Assembly (NCBI GenBank): GCA_022493055.1
Contig: CP092781.1
Span: 744,001 to 808,000, forward strand
Direction of reading: 5' to 3'
Source: Staphylococcus roterodami
GTDB taxonomy: Bacteria; Bacillota; Bacilli; Staphylococcales; Staphylococcaceae
Length of the DNA: 64,000 bases
Numbering within the stretch: the first letter of the stretch is position 1; the number at the start of each line of letters is the position of its first letter. Shown here one piece after another: positions 18,063 to 28,012 of this stretch. The position numbers and the translations under genes were made by a program. The notes beneath the pieces were generated by a model that saw only the letters and a program-made list of their open reading frames with translations, was not told the origin of the DNA and did not search any database.

Positions 18063-18100
18063 CACCTAGTAAACATTCATTGTTTTACTGGGTGTTTTTT
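18063..18100 (+). terminator. recQ terminator
   Basis: CACC-TAGTAAA pairs with TTTACT-GGGTG around a short loop and is followed by TTTTTT. It starts about seven bases after the recQ stop. Confidence 0.8.
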
Positions 18101-18277
18101 CTAAATATAAGAAAAATAATCCTAATTCTATACGAGAAATTGTATTTCATTCATTATTTTGATAAAAAACTTCAAATATTAATCATTTAAATTTGAAAAT
18201 TGTAATAAACATGGTTAAATAGGGAATACATACATATAATCTCGGTTTTATGCTATGAGAAAAAAAGAGGTGGCAAA

Positions 18278-19255
18278 GTGATTAAGTTTAAAAATGTAAC
18301 TAAACGTTATGGCAAACATGTTGCTGTCGATAACATTAGTTTCAATATTAATGAAGGTGAATTTTTTGTGTTAATCGGACCTTCAGGTTGTGGAAAGACA
18401 ACGACTTTAAAAATGATAAATCGACTCATTCACTTAAGTGAAGGTTATATTTATTTTAAAGATAAACCAATTAGTGATTATCCTGTGTATGAGATGCGCT
18501 GGGATATTGGCTATGTATTACAACAGATTGCGTTATTCCCACATATGACAATCAAAGAGAATATAGCACAAGTGCCACAAATGAAAAAGTGGAAAGAGAA
18601 AGACATAGATAAAAGAGTGGATGAATTACTTGATATGGTTGGCTTAGAACCAGAAAAATATAAAAATAGAAAACCTGATGAATTATCAGGTGGTCAACGC
18701 CAACGTGTCGGTGTTATACGAGCATTAGCAGCTGACCCTCCAGTTATTTTAATGGATGAACCGTTTAGTGCATTAGATCCAATTAGCCGAGAAAAATTAC
18801 AAGATGATTTAATTGAACTTCAAACAAAAATAAAGAAGACAATTATTTTCGTAACACATGACATTCAAGAAGCTATGAAACTTGGTGATAAAATTTGTCT
18901 TTTAAATGAAGGTCACATTGAACAAATTGATACACCAGAAGGATTTAAAAACAATCCACAAAGTGAATTTGTAAAGCAATTTATGGGTAGCCATTTGGAA
19001 GATGAAGCACCATGTGTAGAGCATAATTTAAGTATTCGTGATTTGAATATTATGAGGCCAATAGATGAAATTACATCAACTGGAGATTTTCCAATTGTAG
19101 ATGACAATGAACGAGTTGAAAAATTATATCAGCTTTTAGCAGAGCACGAACGTGTTATTGTTATGCTTGAAAACCATGTTGGACAGTATGTCATTGATCG
19201 ACAAGATATATTTAAGTTTTTGTCCCAACAAAAGGGGGTAGCTCAACATGACTAA
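18278..19255 (+). CDS. ABC importer ATPase, OpuCA/EgtV-like
   Basis: A 325-residue ATPase for quaternary-amine type uptake. It contains Walker A GPSGCGKT, Q-loop, signature LSGGQRQR and Walker B VILMDEPFSALD. The C-terminal region after about 240 resembles a short, partial CBS regulatory segment rather than the paired CBS domains of full OpuCA. The start is GTG, eight or so bases after AAAGAGGTGG. It overlaps the fused permease gene by 8 bp. Partners of this type import glycine betaine, carnitine, choline or ergothioneine; the substrate cannot be read from the ATPase. Confidence 0.85.
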   Translation: MIKFKNVTKRYGKHVAVDNISFNINEGEFFVLIGPSGCGKTTTLKMINRLIHLSEGYIYFKDKPISDYPVYEMRWDIGYVLQQIALFPHMTIKENIAQVPQMKKWKEKDIDKRVDELLDMVGLEPEKYKNRKPDELSGGQRQRVGVIRALAADPPVILMDEPFSALDPISREKLQDDLIELQTKIKKTIIFVTHDIQEAMKLGDKICLLNEGHIEQIDTPEGFKNNPQSEFVKQFMGSHLEDEAPCVEHNLSIRDLNIMRPIDEITSTGDFPIVDDNERVEKLYQLLAEHERVIVMLENHVGQYVIDRQDIFKFLSQQKGVAQHD

Positions 19256-20762
19256 CTTTTTTGAAATATTGGGTGAACGTAAGGGACAATTACTATCTAC
19301 AATGATTGAACATATTCAAATATCATTTATAGCATTATTAATTGCGACTGCGATTGCTGTACCACTTGGTATTTTACTAACTAAAACTAAAACGATATCT
19401 GAAATCGTTATGAATATTGCTGCAATACTTCAAACGATTCCGTCATTAGCATTATTAGGATTAATGATACCGCTATTTGGTATCGGTCGTGTACCGGCAA
19501 TTATTGCATTAGTTGTTTATGCGCTTTTGCCTATTTTAAGGAATACGTATACTGGTATCAAAGAAGTAGATCCTTCTTTGATTGAAGCGGCAAAAGGTAT
19601 AGGGATGAAACCTTTCAGACGTTTAACTAAGGTTGAATTACCAATTGCAATGCCTGTAATTATGGCAGGTATTAGAACTGCCATGGTACTTATCATTGGT
19701 ACTGCGACACTTGCCGCATTAATTGGTGCAGGTGGACTAGGTGACTTAATTTTATTAGGTATAGACCGAAATAATGCATCATTAATTTTGTTAGGTGCTA
19801 TTCCTGCCGCATTATTAGCAATTATTTTTGATTTAATTTTAAGATTTATGGCTAAATTATCATATAAAAAATTATTGGTGACGTTAGGTGTCATTGTAAT
19901 GATTATTATATTGGCAATCGCTATTCCTATGTTTGCACAAAAAGGAGATAAAATTACATTAGCTGGTAAACTTGGTTCTGAACCATCTATTATTACGAAC
20001 ATGTACAAAATATTAATTGAAGAAAATACAAATAACACTGTTGAAGTAAAAGATGGCATGGGCAAAACTGCATTTTTATTCAATGCTTTAAAATCTGATG
20101 ATATTGATGGATATTTGGAATTTACAGGTACAGTTTTAGGTGAATTAACTAAAGAACCGTTGAAATCAAAAGAAGAGAATAAAGTTTATGAACAAGCTAA
20201 AACGAGCCTTGAAAAGAAATATCAGATGACAATGTTAAAACCAATGAAATATAATAATACTTATGCATTAGCAGTAAAGCGTGACTTTGCTAAAAAGTAT
20301 AATATACGGACAATTGGAGATCTTAATAAAGTTAAAGATCAACTTAAACCAGGATTTACTTTAGAGTTTAATGATCGTCCAGATGGATACAAAGCAATTA
20401 AGACAGCGTATAATTTAGACTTGAATAATATACGTACAATGGAACCTAAATTAAGATATCAAGCAATTAATAAAGGCAATATTAATTTAATCGATGCGTA
20501 TTCAACTGACGCTGAATTAAAGCAATATGATATGGTTGTGTTAAAAGATGACAAACATGTATTTCCACCATATCAAGGTGCACCTTTATTCAAAGAAAGC
20601 TTTTTAAAGAAACATCCAGAAATTATCAAACCACTAAACAAACTAGCAAACAAAATTTCTGACGAAGATATGCAAATGATGAATTACAAAGTAACTGTCA
20701 AAAACGAAGACCCTTACACAGTTGCAAAGGATTATTTAAAAGCAAAAGGGTTAATCAAATAA
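19248..20762 (+). CDS. Fused ABC permease and substrate-binding protein, EgtU/OpuC-type
   Basis: A 504-residue fusion. Residues 1 to about 225 form a BPD permease with about six helices and the EAA loop (EAAKGIGMKPFRRLTKVE). After an extra helix, residues about 230-504 form an OpuAC/ProX-type binding domain (starting near DKITLAGKLGSEPSI). The fusion tethers the receptor outside the channel, so one gene replaces two or three genes of standard opuC. S. aureus has a separate four-gene opuC locus elsewhere, so this is a second system. The same fused plan occurs in listerial BilE and in pneumococcal EgtU, whose ligand is ergothioneine; osmolytes remain an alternative. Confidence 0.85.
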   Translation: MTNFFEILGERKGQLLSTMIEHIQISFIALLIATAIAVPLGILLTKTKTISEIVMNIAAILQTIPSLALLGLMIPLFGIGRVPAIIALVVYALLPILRNTYTGIKEVDPSLIEAAKGIGMKPFRRLTKVELPIAMPVIMAGIRTAMVLIIGTATLAALIGAGGLGDLILLGIDRNNASLILLGAIPAALLAIIFDLILRFMAKLSYKKLLVTLGVIVMIIILAIAIPMFAQKGDKITLAGKLGSEPSIITNMYKILIEENTNNTVEVKDGMGKTAFLFNALKSDDIDGYLEFTGTVLGELTKEPLKSKEENKVYEQAKTSLEKKYQMTMLKPMKYNNTYALAVKRDFAKKYNIRTIGDLNKVKDQLKPGFTLEFNDRPDGYKAIKTAYNLDLNNIRTMEPKLRYQAINKGNINLIDAYSTDAELKQYDMVVLKDDKHVFPPYQGAPLFKESFLKKHPEIIKPLNKLANKISDEDMQMMNYKVTVKNEDPYTVAKDYLKAKGLIK

Positions 20763-20767
20763 CGACC

Positions 20768-20814
20768 AACGCCACATAAGATGAGCTGCACCACATTATA
20801 TCTTATGTGGCGTT
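20768..20814 (+). terminator. Hairpin after the fused permease gene
   Basis: A perfect 15-bp inverted repeat (AACGCCACATAAGAT / ATCTTATGTGGCGTT) with a 17-nt loop, starting five bases past the stop. No clear T-tract follows (GCTATATTT), so termination may be weak or factor-dependent. Confidence 0.6.
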
Positions 20815-20911
20815 GCTATATTTAAATGTATGTATATGTTAAAAAAAGTTAGCTACATATTATGAGCAAGAAATCACACTGATACAATTGCGAATTGTGA
20901 AAATAGTAGCA

Positions 20912-20941
20912 TTGCATTTTAGAAACATTGAGCGATATAAT
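20912..20941 (+). promoter_or_regulatory. Promoter of hisC
   Basis: TTGCAT (20912-20917) and a perfect TATAAT (20936-20941) with an 18-bp spacer. Transcription would start near 20948, about 45 nt before the hisC ATG. Confidence 0.65.
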
Positions 20942-20992
20942 AAATATAAGTTTTTTAAAATTTCAGTCAATTCAAAGGAGGCTGTTTCTATT

Positions 20993-22051
20993 ATGAAAGA
21001 ACAACTTAATCAATTATCAGCATATCAGCCGGGGTTATCACCAAGGGCATTAAAGGAAAAATATGGTATTGAAGGAGAATTATATAAACTAGCATCGAAT
21101 GAAAATTTGTATGGTCCATCGCCTAAAGTAAAAGAGACGATAACTGCACACTTAGATGAGTTGTATTATTATCCAGAAACAGGAGCACCTACATTGAGAA
21201 AGGCGATAAGCAAATTTTTAAACGTGGACCCTTCACGTATATTATTTGGTGCTGGGTTAGATGAAGTTATATTAATGATTTCAAGGGCAGTATTAACACC
21301 AGGCGATACTATTGTTACAAGTGAAGCAACATTTGGTCAATATTACCATAATGCAATTGTAGAAGCGGCTAATGTAGTACAAGTTTCTTTAAAAGATGGT
21401 GGTTTCGATTTAGAGGGCATTTTAAAAGCAATTGATGAGGATACCGCATTAGTATGGTTATGTAATCCGAATAATCCTACAGGTACTTACTTTAATCATG
21501 AAGCACTTGACTCGTTTTTATCTCAAGTACCTTCAAATGTTCCAGTAATTATTGATGAAGCATATTTTGAGTTTGTAACATCTCAAGATTTTCCAGATAC
21601 TCTAGCATTGCAAGAAAAATACGACAACGCCTTTTTACTACGTACGTTTTCAAAAGCATATGGTTTAGCAGGTTTACGTGTAGGATATGTTGTTGCGAGT
21701 AAACAAGCCATTGAAAAATGGAATATCATTAGACCACCGTTTAATGTTACACGTATTTCTGAATATGCAGCAGTTGCAGCATTAGAGGACCAACAATATT
21801 TGAAAGAAATTACTCATAAAAATAGTATCGAGCGAGAAAGATTTTATCAATTACCACAAAGTATACATTTTTTACCTAGTCAAACGAATTTTATATTTGT
21901 AAAGACGACACATGTAAATGAATTGTATGAAGCGCTTTTAAATGTAGGATGTATTACACGACCATTTCCAAATGGGGTAAGAATTACGATAGGGTTTAAA
22001 GAACAAAATGACAAAATGTTAGAGGTATTATCAAATTTTAAATATGAGTAA
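20993..22051 (+). CDS. hisC: Histidinol-phosphate aminotransferase HisC
   Basis: A 352-residue fold-type I PLP aminotransferase that converts imidazole-acetol phosphate and glutamate to histidinol phosphate. The PLP site is visible in [15 protein letters not shown], with the [11 protein letters not shown] and [10 protein letters not shown] segments and the C-terminal arginine region [10 protein letters not shown]. The ATG at 20993 follows AAAGGAGG and gives the family length; the frame stays open 35 codons further upstream, but that stretch carries the promoter. It stands alone here, away from any his operon, so a broader role on aromatic amino acids is possible. Confidence 0.9.
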   Translation: MKEQLNQLSAYQPGLSPRALKEKYGIEGELYKLASNENLYGPSPKVKETITAHLDELYYYPETGAPTLRKAISKFLNVDPSRILFGAGLDEVILMISRAVLTPGDTIVTSEATFGQYYHNAIVEAANVVQVSLKDGGFDLEGILKAIDEDTALVWLCNPNNPTGTYFNHEALDSFLSQVPSNVPVIIDEAYFEFVTSQDFPDTLALQEKYDNAFLLRTFSKAYGLAGLRVGYVVASKQAIEKWNIIRPPFNVTRISEYAAVAALEDQQYLKEITHKNSIERERFYQLPQSIHFLPSQTNFIFVKTTHVNELYEALLNVGCITRPFPNGVRITIGFKEQNDKMLEVLSNFKYE

Positions 22052-22170
22052 AAATCAAAATAACATTGCGTGAAATCCTATCTTGAATCAGGTGTTGATG
22101 GAAATATGTCATTTATGGCAATAAAAATAGATTATTTCAACTGACAATGCAAAAACTTGTATTTCAATGG

Positions 22171-22328
22171 AGGTCGAGACAAAAGCGTTTAGGATTTGAG
22201 CAGAACAGAACGATGAGCAAAATTGTTTTCCAAATTTTGTCGAATTGTGAGAGTTTCTGCCGAAAATCCTGCTTTTGGGACGCCGTTAATCGGTTTCCCA
22301 TAGCACAAAAACTTTATGTCTCAACCTC
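22171..22328. repeat. 158-bp dispersed near-palindromic repeat, copy B (inverted)
   Basis: The inverted partner of 14115-14272. The spacer 22052-22536 around it holds no convincing gene; an apparent 66-codon ORF inside the repeat is not conserved in copy A. The same nested stems are preserved, and several differences between the copies fall in the loops. Confidence 0.85.
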
Positions 22329-22536
22329 GTCATATTTTTGTTACTAAGTCATATCACATTGGGTAAAAAAAGTGACAACTTTAAGTTGAATTTAGTGATA
22401 CTGATAAAATTGTTAAATCATTGACGTTATAAATTTATTATAAAGGTAATGTGATAATATAAGTCTTATATTATTTTGTCGAACATATATTTTTGCTATA
22501 CTGAACTAATACTGATATTTTGAGGAGAAGATTAAA

Positions 22537-23079
22537 ATGACCCGTAAATCAATTGCGATTGATATGGATGAAGTTCTGGCAGATACATTAGGGGAAATAA
22601 TAGATGCTGTCAATCATAGAGCGGATTTAGGTATTAAAATGGAAGCCCTAAATGGTCAAAAGTTAAAACATGTTATTCCAGAACATGATGGTTTAATTAC
22701 TGAAGTTTTGAGAGAGCCTGGTTTCTTTAGACATCTTAAAGTGATGCCACATGCACAAGAAGTTGTTGAAAAGTTAACTAAACATTATGATGTGTATATT
22801 GCCACTGCTGCAATGGATGTTCCTACATCATTTAGTGATAAATATGAATGGTTACTTGAATTCTTTCCATTTTTAGACCCGCAACATTTTGTTTTTTGTG
22901 GTAGAAAAAATATTGTCAAAACCGATTACTTAATTGACGATAATCCTAGACAACTTGAAATTTTTACTGGTACACCAATTATGTTTACTGCGGTGCATAA
23001 TATTAATGATGATCGTTTTGAACGTGTAAATGGGTGGAAAGATGTTGAACAGTATTTTTTATCTGATATAGATAAGTAA
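22537..23079 (+). CDS. 5'(3')-deoxyribonucleotidase, NT5C type
   Basis: A 180-residue HAD-superfamily phosphatase of the cytosolic deoxyribonucleotidase (NT5C) group, which dephosphorylates pyrimidine deoxynucleoside monophosphates and helps balance dNTP pools. The nucleophile motif [10 protein letters not shown] has D9 and D11, motif II is around IATAAMD, and the acidic motif [10 protein letters not shown] lies near the end. GAGGAG precedes the ATG. It stands alone between a dispersed repeat and a strong terminator. Exact substrate is inferred from the family. Confidence 0.8.
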   Translation: MTRKSIAIDMDEVLADTLGEIIDAVNHRADLGIKMEALNGQKLKHVIPEHDGLITEVLREPGFFRHLKVMPHAQEVVEKLTKHYDVYIATAAMDVPTSFSDKYEWLLEFFPFLDPQHFVFCGRKNIVKTDYLIDDNPRQLEIFTGTPIMFTAVHNINDDRFERVNGWKDVEQYFLSDIDK

Positions 23080-23211
23080 AGATATATTAATGTAAAACCG
23101 AGGATAATTAACTACTGAGCAGAGTTCCTGCAAGAATATTATATGATGTGTATCACAAGAGATACAGAATAGCATGTAAAAAACATTCTAAGTTAACATA
23201 TTACATTTTAT

Positions 23212-23263
23212 AAATCGGATGAGTGATTTAATCTGAAATAGATTAAACACCATCCGATTTTTT
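23212..23263 (+). terminator. Terminator after the deoxynucleotidase gene
   Basis: A two-part stem: AAATCGGATG with CATCCGATTT outside and TTTAATCT with AGATTAAA inside, followed by TTTTTTG. It lies 130 bp after the stop. The remaining sequence to 23450 holds nothing I can name. Confidence 0.75.
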
Positions 23264-23450
23264 GTATTTAAAAAAATAGAGAGGGCGAATTATCCATGAT
23301 GATTCAAATTCGATTTGCCGGTTCTATAGTTAATAACTTTTTGCTAATAGATTGTGATTTAGATTAATAAACCAATATTTTTATAAAGAATTTGGAAAAA
23401 TGATATCATCACATCTTATTGATATTAAATACACAGTCAATTCACTATTA

Positions 23451-24365
23451 CTATTCATTTACAGTTAGCAATTGAATTGCATTTGGAATAACTTCAATAT
23501 CAAGAGGTGTTTCTAATGATATTTCTCCATCTATATCGACCTTCATGACGGGATCAGTTGTAAGTGAAATCTTTTTACCTGGTAAATGCTCGATACCTTG
23601 AGTAATTTCATTCCAATTCATGCTATCACGTTTTTTGAAAATATCATTTAAAATACTGAAACTTTGTTCATTAAATATGAATGTATTTAATTCACCATCT
23701 TGAGGTGATAAATCAGTCAAAGGTATTCGGCTACCTCCAATAAATGGGCCGTTTGCCGTCAATATCATTGATGTCTCACCTGAATAAGACTTTTTATCAA
23801 CAGTTAAATGATAATTAAATTGTGTTGGATTTAATAGTGTTTTAACTGTAGAGCCAATATAACTTAACTTACCAAATATATCTTTTGAGCCATCTTGTAC
23901 ATTTTCGGCATTTTGAACTATTAAACCTAAACCAACAAAATTAAGTGCATATTGATTATTTACTTTAATTACATCATATGTACCAACTTGTGCCGAAATC
24001 ATTTGTTCGCTCGCTTGTTTATGATTAGGTGCTATATTAAGCGTTTTTGTAAAATCATTAAAAGTACCGCCTGGTAATATACCAATAGGTAATTTAAGGT
24101 CATATGTCATAACACCATTAATAAGCTCATTAACAGTACCATCGCCACCGAGAATAAATAATATGTCTACATCACTTGCATAGTCTTTAGCTTTGATTTC
24201 TTGGCAATATTTGATAATATCTCCTTCATTTTCACTCAATTGAATAGAAAGATGCTTACAAATTGAACTTAATGCTGTTGTAACTTCCCCAATACCTTGA
24301 TTAATATTTTTTAATCCACTGTGTTCATGGTAAAAGAGGACACCATGTGTATATTTATTTTCCAT
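23451..24365 (-). CDS. Diacylglycerol kinase-family lipid kinase
   Basis: A 304-residue DAGK/YegS-type lipid kinase. The nucleotide motif GGDGTVNE is at 73-80, followed by LPGGTFNDF, the second conserved loop. The C-terminal beta-rich domain includes IDGE near residue 277, the catalytic-base region of the family. Substrate is probably diacylglycerol or a related lipid. S. aureus has a separate DgkB that recycles diacylglycerol from lipoteichoic acid synthesis; this is a paralogue, not that gene. Translation starts after AGAAAGTAGG. No operon partner. Confidence 0.8.
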   Translation of the reverse strand: MENKYTHGVLFYHEHSGLKNINQGIGEVTTALSSICKHLSIQLSENEGDIIKYCQEIKAKDYASDVDILFILGGDGTVNELINGVMTYDLKLPIGILPGGTFNDFTKTLNIAPNHKQASEQMISAQVGTYDVIKVNNQYALNFVGLGLIVQNAENVQDGSKDIFGKLSYIGSTVKTLLNPTQFNYHLTVDKKSYSGETSMILTANGPFIGGSRIPLTDLSPQDGELNTFIFNEQSFSILNDIFKKRDSMNWNEITQGIEHLPGKKISLTTDPVMKVDIDGEISLETPLDIEVIPNAIQLLTVNE

Positions 24366-24434
24366 AGTTTAGCCTACTTTCTAAAAATTGGTTTACTAAC
24401 TATATATACCCATTTTTAATTGTAAATACCAAAG

Positions 24435-24578
24435 AAGCTGGCGGGGCCCCAACAAAGAGAAATTGTATTCCCAATTTCTACAGGCAATGCAAGTTGGCGG
24501 GGCCCCAACAAAGAGAAATTGGATTCCCAATTTCTACAGACAATGCAGGTTGGGGTGGGCCCCAACACAGAAGCTGAC
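24435..24578. repeat. STAR-type GC-rich repeat, about 2.5 units
   Basis: Two 56-bp units in tandem (24435-24490 and 24491-24546) plus a partial third to about 24578. Each contains GGGGCCCCAACAAAG or a close variant; the reverse strand fits the published STAR consensus T(G/A/T)TGTTG(G/T)GGCCC(C/A). The units are strikingly GC-rich in an AT-rich spacer. STAR elements vary in copy number between strains. The spacer otherwise holds the lipid kinase promoter region and the dtpT terminator. Confidence 0.85.
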
Positions 24579-24712
24579 GGCAAGATAGCTTACAATTGCT
24601 GTGGCTGAAGTGTAAGGACCGTTACATAATAAATCATTAGTGGTTTTTTATCATTTCAGAACTGCAGCCGGACCAATTATAATGCTAACATTTAATTTTC
24701 AATGTGAAATAA

Positions 24713-24748
24713 AAAAACTGTAAGCCAATTGAATGACTTACAGTTTTT
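24713..24748 (-). terminator. dtpT terminator
   Basis: AAAAACTGTAAG pairs with CTTACAGTTTTT around a 12-nt loop, with a T7 run on the minus strand. It lies 30 bases past the dtpT stop. Confidence 0.85.
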
Positions 24749-24778
24749 GATATCTATAAAGTAATTTAAGATCGTTAA

Positions 24779-26284
24779 TTAGCGGATTCCTTTCATCGCT
24801 TTAATGATTAAAGGTGAGAATGCTAATACAATTGTTGTAACGACAATTGCTACGATACCTAAGAAGATAAAGTAATTAGTTTGATCAAGTGGTTCAATTA
24901 ACTTAACCAATGTACCGTTAATTGCTTGTGCAGAAGCATTAGTTAAGTACCAAATACTCATCATTTGTGCATTAAATGCTTTTGGTGCTAATTTTACAGC
25001 TGCACTATTACCAGTTGGCGATAAGCAAAGTTCGCCGATTACACAGATAATATAAGATAAAATCACCCAGTTAACTGAGAAATGTGCAGAACCTGATGTG
25101 TAACCTACAATACCGATAAGTATGTAAGATGCACCTGCTAAAAATGTACCAATTGCAAATTTCACTGGTAAGCTAGGTTGTTTAGTACCAAGCTTTTGCC
25201 ATAAAAGCGAAATAATTGGTGCCAATAATAAAATAAACAATGGATTAATTGATTGGAAAATCGCTTCTCCAAAGTTTGTTTTCCAGCCAAATAGATTTAA
25301 TTTCATATCTGACTGTTCGATTCCATAAATGTTTAATACATTTGATCCTTGTTCTTGGATAGCCCAGAAAACCATTCCAAGAATAAACAATGGAATAAAT
25401 GCTTTAACACGAGAACGTTCAGTATCTGTCACATCTTTACTTTTAATAATTATTGTGAAGTAGACGATAGGTAATGCAATACCTAATACTAAAACAGTGT
25501 TACTAACTAAGTTAAATGATAGTGAATTAGTTACAGCGCCAATTGTGATTATTAACACAATTGCTAATACAACGCTCCCGATAATAATTCCGTATTTTTT
25601 CTTTTCAGCTGGTGTCAATGGATTAGTTGGTTTCATACCTACACTACCTAAGTTTTTACGGTTGAAAAGTACATACCATACTAAACCTAGTGCCATACCT
25701 ACGGCTGCGATTAAGAATCCACCGTGGAAATTTTTAACATTAACAAAGTGTTGCAAAATGATAGGTGATAGTAATGCACCCATATTAACTGACATATAGA
25801 AAATTACAAAACCAGCATCCATACGTCTGTCATTTTCAGGATATAAACGACCAACAATATTTGAAATATTAGGTTTCATTAAACCTGAACCAATAATGAT
25901 GAAGAACATTGATGTGAATAAGCCGATTAAAGCAAATGGTAGGCTTAGACAAATATGTCCGATAATAATAAAGACTGCACCTAATAAAGTAGCGCCTCTT
26001 GTGCCTGTAATTCTGTCAGCGATCCATCCACCTGGTATTGATGTCATATAGATTAATGAACCATAAACTGACATGATTGACATAGCTGTTGTTTTGTCAA
26101 TTCCAAGGCCATTATCTGTTACAGCGAAGTACATGTAGAAAATGAGTAGGGCACGCATGCCATAATAACTAAACCTTTCCCAAAATTCTACAAAAAATAG
26201 TACGCCTAGGCCTCTAGGATGCCCGAAAAATCCTGTTTGAGGTATGTCTTGAATTTGACTTCCATGGGAGTTTTGTTGTGTCAT
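24779..26284 (-). CDS. dtpT: Proton-coupled di-/tripeptide transporter DtpT
   Basis: A 501-residue POT (PTR2) family transporter with about 14 membrane helices. The N-terminal ExxER-type motif (VEFWERFSYYGMRA) couples protons, and GSLIYMTSIPGGWIADR and GLMKPNISNIVG are PTR2 signatures. It imports small peptides as a nitrogen source. The cytoplasmic N terminus is polar. RBS AAAGGATGGGATG precedes the ATG. A weak CodY-like palindrome lies about 100 bp upstream, which would suit nutrient control. It is transcribed alone. Confidence 0.93.
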   Translation of the reverse strand: MTQQNSHGSQIQDIPQTGFFGHPRGLGVLFFVEFWERFSYYGMRALLIFYMYFAVTDNGLGIDKTTAMSIMSVYGSLIYMTSIPGGWIADRITGTRGATLLGAVFIIIGHICLSLPFALIGLFTSMFFIIIGSGLMKPNISNIVGRLYPENDRRMDAGFVIFYMSVNMGALLSPIILQHFVNVKNFHGGFLIAAVGMALGLVWYVLFNRKNLGSVGMKPTNPLTPAEKKKYGIIIGSVVLAIVLIITIGAVTNSLSFNLVSNTVLVLGIALPIVYFTIIIKSKDVTDTERSRVKAFIPLFILGMVFWAIQEQGSNVLNIYGIEQSDMKLNLFGWKTNFGEAIFQSINPLFILLLAPIISLLWQKLGTKQPSLPVKFAIGTFLAGASYILIGIVGYTSGSAHFSVNWVILSYIICVIGELCLSPTGNSAAVKLAPKAFNAQMMSIWYLTNASAQAINGTLVKLIEPLDQTNYFIFLGIVAIVVTTIVLAFSPLIIKAMKGIR

Positions 26285-26382
26285 TTATACATCCCATCCT
26301 TTCTTCCCCTAATACAATAGTTAGTTTTAAAATGGTTGCGCGTCATCAACTAAGTACTTTCAATAAATCACAAAAAAATAGA

Positions 26383-26397
26383 AATATTGAGAATATT
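26383..26397 (-). promoter_or_regulatory. Weak CodY-like box upstream of dtpT
   Basis: AATATTGAGAATATT matches AATTTTCWGAAAATT at 12 of 15 positions and lies about 100 bp upstream of dtpT. Too degenerate to be sure in AT-rich DNA. The rest of the 338-bp spacer 26285-26622 holds only AT-rich runs and the queF terminator. Confidence 0.3.
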
Positions 26398-26563
26398 CTG
26401 TTATTAAGCGCGCACAATTAATTAGAGATAATATAAAAATATACTTATTGGCGTTAAAGTGCAATAGGTTTCTATAAAATTGTTATTTATTTTGTGTATA
26501 ATTATCCTTTTTGATTACTTCGAATTTTAAAATTTAAAATTAAATTACAAAACACGTACAAAA

Positions 26564-26611
26564 AAATACACACCAAAAAGTCGATATCTAAACAACTTTA
26601 GGTGTGTATTT
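26564..26611 (-). terminator. queF terminator
   Basis: AAATACACACC / GGTGTGTATTT forms an 11-bp stem with a small inner AAAGT/ACTTT pairing, followed on the minus strand by TTTTTT. It starts about a dozen bases past the queF stop. Confidence 0.8.
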
Positions 26612-26622
26612 GTATAACTTTT

Positions 26623-27123
26623 TTAACGATTATCTATTTTTTCAGGGTATAAATCATGGTTCATTAAGCGATGTTCTGCCATTTTTTCATATTTAGAGTT
26701 TGGACGTCCATAATTAGTATATGGATCAATTGAAATACCGCCACGTGGTGTGAATTTACCCCACACTTCAATGTAGTGAGGATCCATCAGTGCAATCAAA
26801 TCATTCATGATGATGTTCATGCAATCTTCGTGGAAATCTCCGTGGTTTCTAAAGCTAAATAAATATAACTTCAACGATTTTGATTCAACCATTTTAACGT
26901 TCGGAATATATGAAATATAGATTGTTGCAAAATCTGGTTGTCCTGTAATAGGACATAAAGAAGTAAATTCAGGACAATTGAATTTAACGAAATAATCACG
27001 GCCTTGATGTTTATTGTCAAATGATTCTAATACATCTGGACGATAGTCAAAATTGTAAGTATTTTCTTGGTTTCCTAATAAAGTAATATCTTGTAATTCA
27101 TCTTGTTGACGGCCTTGTGCCAT
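26623..27123 (-). CDS. queF: NADPH-dependent preQ0 reductase QueF
   Basis: A 166-residue unimodular QueF that reduces the nitrile of preQ0 to preQ1, using two NADPH. The thioimide-forming cysteine C57 lies in [12 protein letters not shown] with D64 following. The family region [19 protein letters not shown] carries the substrate-binding Glu and His. It completes the preQ1 route begun by QueCDE near 5-7 kb in this window. It lies 19 bp after an EamA transporter gene and probably shares its transcript. RBS AAAGGAG. No preQ1 aptamer is seen upstream of this pair. Confidence 0.93.
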   Translation of the reverse strand: MAQGRQQDELQDITLLGNQENTYNFDYRPDVLESFDNKHQGRDYFVKFNCPEFTSLCPITGQPDFATIYISYIPNVKMVESKSLKLYLFSFRNHGDFHEDCMNIIMNDLIALMDPHYIEVWGKFTPRGGISIDPYTNYGRPNSKYEKMAEHRLMNHDLYPEKIDNR

Positions 27124-27142
27124 AAAAAATGCTCCTTTGATT

Positions 27143-28012
27143 TTATTTATTTAATGATACTTTAGCGTCTCGGCGTGCTTTTTCAAACATGTAATAGCTT
27201 GCACCGATAATAACGACATAACCTAATGTTGCATAGAAATCTGGAGACTCTCCAAATAAAATAAAGCCAAGTATTGCTGTAAATATTATAGATGCATACG
27301 TAAAAATAGAAATATCTTTCGCAGCAGCAAAACTATATGCCAATGTAACACCAATTTGACCAACTGCTGCGGCTAGTCCAGCACCTAAAAGGTACAGTAT
27401 TTGCATTTGAGTCATTGGAACATATGTATATGCAGTGAAAGGTATTAAAACGATGACAGAGAATAATGAGAAGTAAAATACTATTGTATATGGTGCTTCT
27501 CTTGTACTAAGTGCTCTGACACAAGTGTATGCTGATGCTGCAAAGATACCTGAGAATAATCCAGCTAGTGAAGGAATTATTGATGAAGAAAATTCAGGTT
27601 TAACAATTAAAAGCATACCTAGTATTGCAACTATCATAGCTGTGATTTGATACTTTCTCACTTTTTCATGCAAGAAAATAATGCTTAATAAAATCGTCCA
27701 AAAAGGGTTGAGTTTCATTAAAGAGTCTGCATCACTTAGTACCATATGGTCGATTGCATAAATATTTAGCAATACACCAATAAGTCCTAAGGTTGAACGC
27801 GTTAGTAATAATGGTTGACTAGAGAGTCTACCAAACATTGGTTGATGATATTTATATATAAAAAATAGTGGAATAAACATTGCTACTAAGTTTCGTGCTA
27901 ATGATTTTTGAAAAACAGGAAGATCACCTGCAAGTCTGAAAAACACTGACATAAAACTGAAACCAATAGCCGAAATTAATATGGCAATGATACCTTTTAC
28001 TTTAGGATTCAA
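27143..28012 (-). CDS. EamA/DMT-family transporter
   Basis: A 289-residue drug/metabolite transporter with ten predicted helices in two EamA repeats (about 1-140 and 145-280). The substrate is unknown. The start is TTG, supported by AAGAGGCG eight bases upstream; no ATG is well placed. It sits just upstream of queF and probably shares its transcript, so carriage of a 7-deazaguanine or related base is possible but not shown. A LexA-like box lies 107 bp upstream. Confidence 0.8.
   Translation of the reverse strand: MNPKVKGIIAILISAIGFSFMSVFFRLAGDLPVFQKSLARNLVAMFIPLFFIYKYHQPMFGRLSSQPLLLTRSTLGLIGVLLNIYAIDHMVLSDADSLMKLNPFWTILLSIIFLHEKVRKYQITAMIVAILGMLLIVKPEFSSSIIPSLAGLFSGIFAASAYTCVRALSTREAPYTIVFYFSLFSVIVLIPFTAYTYVPMTQMQILYLLGAGLAAAVGQIGVTLAYSFAAAKDISIFTYASIIFTAILGFILFGESPDFYATLGYVVIIGASYYMFEKARRDAKVSLNK

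Noticed and set aside
19517..20083. 188-codon antisense frame within the fused permease gene
   Set aside because: Composition mirrors the hydrophobic sense protein and there is no start signal; a shadow of a well-supported gene.
22147..22347. 66-codon open frame across dispersed repeat copy B
   Set aside because: The reading frame is not kept in copy A, so the repeat is not coding in this frame.
24435..24578. Tandem 56-bp repeats considered as a CRISPR array
   Set aside because: Units are contiguous with no unique spacers, and match the STAR consensus; no cas genes are nearby.
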